Below are positions 59,461 to 64,000 of a stretch of DNA of 64,000 bases, piece by piece (the first letter of the stretch is position 1; every line of letters starts with the position of its first letter). The notes under the pieces are model-generated. The model saw nothing but the letters and a program-made list of their open reading frames with translations. It ran no database searches and was not told the origin of the DNA. The stretch is from Agarilytica sp045430305 (GTDB taxonomy: Bacteria > Pseudomonadota > Gammaproteobacteria > Pseudomonadales > Cellvibrionaceae), in contig JAILXW010000003.1 in assembly GCA_045430305.1 (NCBI GenBank), positions 496,001 through 560,000 on the forward strand, given 5' to 3'. A program made the translations under genes and the position numbers.

Positions 59461-62400
59461 ATGGATAATTCAGATTTAGACGATTTTGGTGGTTACGGTA
59501 TTGCAATAGTGGGCATGGCCAACCGCGTTCCAGGAGCAAAAACGCCTGATGAATATTGGCATAACTTAGAAAACGGCATCGAGTCTGTAAAATTTTATAC
59601 CGATGAAGAAATGGCAGAAGCGGGTGTAACACCAGATTTGCTTAAAAACCCACACTACGTAAAAGCCGGCGCTCACCTCGATAACTTTGACCATTTCGAC
59701 CCAGACTTTTTTGGTTTTAGTCCAAAAGAAGCAGGCATACTCGATCCACAGCACCGTCAGTTTTACGAATGTTGCTGGGAGGCTTTAGAGCGTGCGGGGC
59801 ATCCGCCCTCAAAATTTGACGGTGCAATTGGGGTGTATGGTGGTTCAGGTATGGCCGCCTATCTTGCACAGAATATTATGACCAATAAAGAATTGGTTGA
59901 TTCTGTGGGTATGTTTTTACTTCGCCATACTGGTAACGATAAAGATTTTTTAACAACTCGCGTTTCTTACAGTTTTAATTTAAAAGGGCCTGCGGTAAAT
60001 GTCCAAACTGCATGCTCAACTTCATCTGTTGCAACGCATTTAGCCTGTCAGGCCCTGTTAAGTGAAGAGTGTGACATGGCGCTTGCCGGTGGCGTGACTA
60101 TCGATTTACCGCACAATCGTGGTTATCTCTACAAAGAAAACGAAATTCTTTCGCCTGATGGCCATTGCCGCGCCTTCGATCATCGCTCTAAAGGCACCAT
60201 ATTTGGCAGCGGCACAGGTGTGATTGTTCTACGTAGATTAGAAGATGCAATCGCCGATGGTGATCATATTCATGCGGTTATTATTGGGTCAGCAGTAAAT
60301 AACGACGGCTCCGCTAAAGTTGGTTATCTAGCGCCTTCTGTGGAAGGGCAGGCGGAAGCGATAACTGAGGCGCTCGAAATTGCTGACGTAGATGCAGACA
60401 CAATTGGCTACGTTGAATGTCACGGTACAGGTACACCTGTGGGTGACCCCATTGAAGTGGCAGCACTTGCAGCGGCCTTTAATGAAACGACGGAGAGAAA
60501 AGGGTTTTGTGGCCTAGGTTCGGTAAAAACGAATATTGGGCACCTCGACACCGCCGCAGGTGTTGCCGGCATCATTAAAGCGTCGTTATCGTTAGAAAAT
60601 AAAAAAATACCGCCGAGCTTAAATTACGAAGCGCCAAACCCAACGATCGATTTTTCACGTTCGCCATTTTATGTCAACGACAAATTGAAAGATTGGAAAG
60701 AAGGGGATGAGCCTCGTCGAGCAGCCATTAACTCGCTAGGTGTTGGTGGTACAAATGCATTTTTAATATTAGAAGAAGCGCCAGTAGTAGAAGGTTCAGG
60801 TGGTTATAGCAGAAGTAACCATTTGATTACCTTTGCCGCGAAAAGTCGTAAATCACTTGACGCTTACGGTGAAAAATTTGCAAAGTTTTTAAAAGAAACG
60901 CCCGATATTAATATGGCTGACGCCGCGTTTACGTTGTTTGAAGGGCGTGAAAATTTTGAGCATCGCCGAGTGCTTGCGGTTAAAGACCGTGAAGAGGCTA
61001 TCAATGTGCTTGAGGCAAATGATCAGCGCCGTGTTTATACACACTCTTCTGACGACGAAGAAAAATCTGTTGTATTTATGTTTCCCGGTGGCGGTGCTCA
61101 GTATGCTGATATGAGCATCGGCCTATATGAGACAGAAAGTGTGTTTAGGCAATACATGGATGAAGGTTTTGCCTATCTAAAAGAAAAAACGAGTTTAGAT
61201 TATAAAAACTTTGTTTTTGTTGGTGAGCAGTCGTTCGATGAAGTTAAAAAAGAGCTTCAGAAGCCCTCTGTGCAATTGCCTCTCATTTTTATGGTGGAAT
61301 ATGCACTCGCCAAATTGTGGATGTCGATGGGCGTTGAACCGAAGGCGTTAATTGGCCACAGTATGGGAGAAAACACCGCGGCCTGTTTGGCGGGGGTTTT
61401 TTCTTATACCGATGGTTTGGGTCTCGTACTATTACGTGGCCAGCTTATGGATGAAGTCCCCGAAGGGGGTATGCTCAGTGTTGAGTTGCCGGCGGAAGAA
61501 TTGAAAAAACATCTGCATGAAAAACTTGCCCTTGCAGCGATAAATAGCCCTATGCTGTCTGTTGCCTCGGGAACCAAGGCGGATCTCAAAGCGCTTTCTG
61601 AAAAGCTAAGCGGTTTAGGGATAGAAAATAAAGAAGTACGCATCGATATCGCGGCGCATTCTTGGTTATTAGATGGAATATTGGAGCGCTTTCGCACCTA
61701 CTTGGAAAGCATCACGCTCAATAAGCCACAGCTTGATTTTGTTTCTAACTATACGGGCACGTGGATTACCAATGAAGAGGCGACCGCGCCAGAATATTGG
61801 GTCAATCACCTTCGCAACACGGTTAAATTTGCTGATGGTATTGAAGAGCTGTTAAAAGAAGAGGGTCGAATATTTTTAGAAGTAGGCCCAGGTAACACCC
61901 TGGGTTCGTTGACTCGACAAAACCCCGAAGCGCCAGCGCAACGTGTGTTTTCTACCTTGCGGCATCCGAAAGAAGCAACGCCAGATGATAGTTTTTTTTA
62001 TACCGTATGGGCGCGCATGTGGGCTGTCGGGTTAGACGTGACGGCTGAACAAATATTTGGAGAAGAGCGCCGGTTGCGCATTCCTCTACCCACATATGCA
62101 TTTAATCATAATCCTTACTTTATAGAACCAGGAAAACCCGCCGAAGAAAGTGGCCAGGTGTTTGCGGCGATCGAAAAAATTGAAAATATCGATGATTGGT
62201 ATCGCAAACCCGTCTGGGTTCAGCAAGGTGTGTTGCCAAAGGCTTTTGAAAAAAGAAATTGGCTAGTGTTCCTGGATGATAATGGCATAGGGCAAGCGCT
62301 GTGTACTAAGCTGCGAAACGATGGACACACAGTCGTAACAGTTGAAGAAGCGGATGCGTATTATCAAGTTAGTGCCGAGCGTTACAAGATATCTCCCGAA

Positions 62401-64000
62401 TCCGGTTTAGAAACGTATAGCACCTTGGTCAAAGACTTGGTTGCGAGCGGCCATTTTCCTGATCGAATTTTACATCTCTGGTTATTAACTCAAGACGAAA
62501 GCTATCGCCCAGGTTCTTCATTTTTACACCGTAATCAAGAGCACGGTTTTTACAGTTTGTTTTTCTTTGCTCGCGCGATGGCGGATGAAGGTCTTGTCGA
62601 TCGTACATTAGAAATGCTGGTATATGTTAACGGCATGATGCAAGTCAGCGATGAATCTGTGCCGTACCCAGAAAAATCGACTGTGCTTGGCCCCTGTAAG
62701 ATTATTCCTCGAGAGTTCGCCGATGTTTCGCTTGCTTGTTTTGATGTTGAATTGCCATTAAAACCAGAAAGCTCTAGCTTTTTTAGTAAAAAAGAAGTGC
62801 CGGAAATTCCGGCAGAAGTATTCGCGTTGATGAGCAACGAGCTATACGCACCATTGAAAAGTGGTGTTTACGCATATCGTGGTAACGTGCGTTGGCATCA
62901 AGCCTACGATTATGAAAAATTGGCGAAGGATGTGCCCGCAATTTCAAATCGTCTGCGAAACGGCGCCTGCTATTTAATTACCGGTGGTCTTGGTGGTATT
63001 GGGTATGTGATGGCCCAGGAATTTGCTAAGCGTTATTCGTCCAAACTTGTGTTGGTCAATCGAACGCCTTTGCCTGATCGGGGCGAATGGGCTGACTGGC
63101 TTGTTAAGCATGATCATGATGACAAAATCAGCGTTGCAATTGGAAAAGTTCGTAAACTCGAAGAGTTAGGTGCGGATGTACTGGTATTGTCCGGTGATGT
63201 TACCGATACAGATCGCATGAAAGAAATTTTGGAAGAAGCAGAAACAAAGTATGGCGAAGTTAATGGCGTGATTCATGGCGCTGGTACCATTCGCGACGGC
63301 CTCATCCAAATGAAAAGCCAAGGCGACGTAGAAGAAGTTTTTGCGCCAAAGGTTTACGGTACGTTGGTGCTGAACGAAATTTTTGCCGGTAAGAAACTCG
63401 ATTTCTTTGTTGTGTTCTCTTCAACTTCTACCGTTATAGCGCCTGTTGGACAAATCGATTACGTCGCAGCGAATGCATTTCTAAATGCGTTTGCTCACCA
63501 CCGAAATAAAAATGAAACGGGTTACACCGTCGCATTGAATTGGGGTGTGTGGAACGAAGTCGGTATGGCGGCCGCTAGTGCTGCTCAAATGGGCTATGCG
63601 GGTGCTTCGGTTAAAGAAGAAAGTCACGATGCGCATTACCCCTTATTTGAAAAACATATTCAGCGTTCTTCTGGTGGTCGAGATACGCACTATTTAACAT
63701 CCTTTCTTAACGCCAAGCAGCAGTGGGTGTTAGACGAACATAGAACTAAGGCGGGTCAGGCTTTGTTGCCCGGCACCGGGTATATAGAGCTTGCTCGTGC
63801 AGCATTAATTGAGTGCGGTGAGAGTGGCCCTTTTGAAATTCGTGAGCTGATTTTCCTAAAAGCGCTTTATGTGCCAGAAAACACAACACTTGCAGCGCGA
63901 ATTAAGTTAGAGCAAACCGTAGAAGGTTACGATTTTTCGATTCAAAGTGAAGCGAAAAATTCACAGGGTGAAAGTGGTTGGCAGACTCATGCCGAAGCTC
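59461..64000 (+). CDS. type I polyketide synthase, 3' end outside window (KS-AT-KR-DH...)
   Basis: The frame is open from ATG 59461 to the window end (1513 residues). The ketosynthase has Cys185 in VQTACSTSSV and the histidines in VECHGTGTPVGDP and KTNIGHLDTAAG. The acyltransferase has Ser634 in GHSMGE, with IDIAAHSWLL in the specificity region. A ketoreductase structural segment starts with WYRKPVWVQQG (near 62200), followed by the NADPH loop ITGGLGGIG and YVAANAFLN with its Tyr. A dehydratase start follows, with His1427 in DEHRTKAGQALLPG. The dehydratase thus comes after the ketoreductase, unlike most cis-AT modules. The N-terminus MDNSDLDDFG is acidic. It is the expected next unit after the NRPS. 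Confidence 0.92.
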   Translation, partial: MDNSDLDDFGGYGIAIVGMANRVPGAKTPDEYWHNLENGIESVKFYTDEEMAEAGVTPDLLKNPHYVKAGAHLDNFDHFDPDFFGFSPKEAGILDPQHRQFYECCWEALERAGHPPSKFDGAIGVYGGSGMAAYLAQNIMTNKELVDSVGMFLLRHTGNDKDFLTTRVSYSFNLKGPAVNVQTACSTSSVATHLACQALLSEECDMALAGGVTIDLPHNRGYLYKENEILSPDGHCRAFDHRSKGTIFGSGTGVIVLRRLEDAIADGDHIHAVIIGSAVNNDGSAKVGYLAPSVEGQAEAITEALEIADVDADTIGYVECHGTGTPVGDPIEVAALAAAFNETTERKGFCGLGSVKTNIGHLDTAAGVAGIIKASLSLENKKIPPSLNYEAPNPTIDFSRSPFYVNDKLKDWKEGDEPRRAAINSLGVGGTNAFLILEEAPVVEGSGGYSRSNHLITFAAKSRKSLDAYGEKFAKFLKETPDINMADAAFTLFEGRENFEHRRVLAVKDREEAINVLEANDQRRVYTHSSDDEEKSVVFMFPGGGAQYADMSIGLYETESVFRQYMDEGFAYLKEKTSLDYKNFVFVGEQSFDEVKKELQKPSVQLPLIFMVEYALAKLWMSMGVEPKALIGHSMGENTAACLAGVFSYTDGLGLVLLRGQLMDEVPEGGMLSVELPAEELKKHLHEKLALAAINSPMLSVASGTKADLKALSEKLSGLGIENKEVRIDIAAHSWLLDGILERFRTYLESITLNKPQLDFVSNYTGTWITNEEATAPEYWVNHLRNTVKFADGIEELLKEEGRIFLEVGPGNTLGSLTRQNPEAPAQRVFSTLRHPKEATPDDSFFYTVWARMWAVGLDVTAEQIFGEERRLRIPLPTYAFNHNPYFIEPGKPAEESGQVFAAIEKIENIDDWYRKPVWVQQGVLPKAFEKRNWLVFLDDNGIGQALCTKLRNDGHTVVTVEEADAYYQVSAERYKISPESGLETYSTLVKDLVASGHFPDRILHLWLLTQDESYRPGSSFLHRNQEHGFYSLFFFARAMADEGLVDRTLEMLVYVNGMMQVSDESVPYPEKSTVLGPCKIIPREFADVSLACFDVELPLKPESSSFFSKKEVPEIPAEVFALMSNELYAPLKSGVYAYRGNVRWHQAYDYEKLAKDVPAISNRLRNGACYLITGGLGGIGYVMAQEFAKRYSSKLVLVNRTPLPDRGEWADWLVKHDHDDKISVAIGKVRKLEELGADVLVLSGDVTDTDRMKEILEEAETKYGEVNGVIHGAGTIRDGLIQMKSQGDVEEVFAPKVYGTLVLNEIFAGKKLDFFVVFSSTSTVIAPVGQIDYVAANAFLNAFAHHRNKNETGYTVALNWGVWNEVGMAAASAAQMGYAGASVKEESHDAHYPLFEKHIQRSSGGRDTHYLTSFLNAKQQWVLDEHRTKAGQALLPGTGYIELARAALIECGESGPFEIRELIFLKALYVPENTTLAARIKLEQTVEGYDFSIQSEAKNSQGESGWQTHAEA

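Overview
The window looks like the chromosome of a marine or plant-degrading gammaproteobacterium close to the Cellvibrionales (the Saccharophagus/Teredinibacter neighbourhood). This placement is inferred from gene order. The def-fmt-rsmB-trkA-trkH block is divergent from the LysM-dprA-tsaC-hemF-aroE block. The aa3 oxidase block (coxB-coxA-ctaG-coxC, DUF2909, SURF1, ctaA, ctaB, sco) and the prlC-yheV pair are also typical of Pseudomonas-like gammaproteobacteria. Base composition is moderate and coding density is high. No insertion sequence, prophage, CRISPR array, rRNA or tRNA was seen.

Layout. 1-2.5 kb: the 3' part of an alpha/beta hydrolase with an odd repetitive tail, a small secreted protein whose start appears frameshifted, a one-repeat TMEM165/Gdt1-family membrane protein and a tiny DUF3012-type lipoprotein. 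2.5-8.3 kb (minus): potassium uptake (trkH, trkA) and translation maturation (rsmB, fmt, def). 8.5-13.4 kb (plus): LysM protein, dprA, tsaC, hemF, aroE. 13.4-30 kb: an exopolysaccharide island with a DsbA-like protein, two family-2 glycosyltransferases on the minus strand, a DegT-like aminotransferase, a GT4 enzyme, dTDP-rhamnose synthesis (rmlA, C, D, B), an SLBB export lipoprotein, a chain-length protein, an outer-membrane barrel, a 59-residue secreted mini-protein, an initiating sugar-phosphate transferase and a WecG-type transferase. 30-37 kb: gamma-carbonic-anhydrase-like protein, prlC, yheV, a secreted lipase, a gene fragment, an unknown protein and a MATE exporter. 37-46 kb: cytochrome c oxidase and its copper/haem assembly genes. 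46.2-53.7 kb: an exosortase locus (ATPase, chain-length protein, CpsD-like ATPase, exosortase fused to an EpsI domain, TPR lipoprotein). 54 kb: a methylmalonyl-CoA-epimerase-like protein. 54.7 kb to the window end: a hybrid NRPS-PKS pathway that runs off the edge.

How the parts fit. The polysaccharide island and the exosortase locus are about 16 kb apart, separated by housekeeping genes, yet look like one system: activated rhamnose, lipid-linked initiation, export, and sorting of a small C-terminally tagged protein. The link is the mini-protein at 27210-27389. It has a signal peptide, about 15-20 residues of mature sequence, and a C-terminal signal of acidic/proline motif, hydrophobic segment and Arg-Arg. 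It sits behind a sigma-54-type promoter (GG-N10-GC) with two CRP-like dyads upstream. A second sigma-54-type promoter precedes the aminotransferase at 16763. The NRPS carries an N-terminal formyltransferase, half a condensation domain, an adenylation domain split by a luciferase-like monooxygenase, and a carrier domain. Its specificity residues, read by eye, match a glycine-type code, which suggests an N-formylglycine-like starter passed to the downstream PKS. The strongest candidates for undescribed biology are the sigma-54-controlled mini-protein/exosortase pairing and the formylating, oxygenating NRPS-PKS starter.
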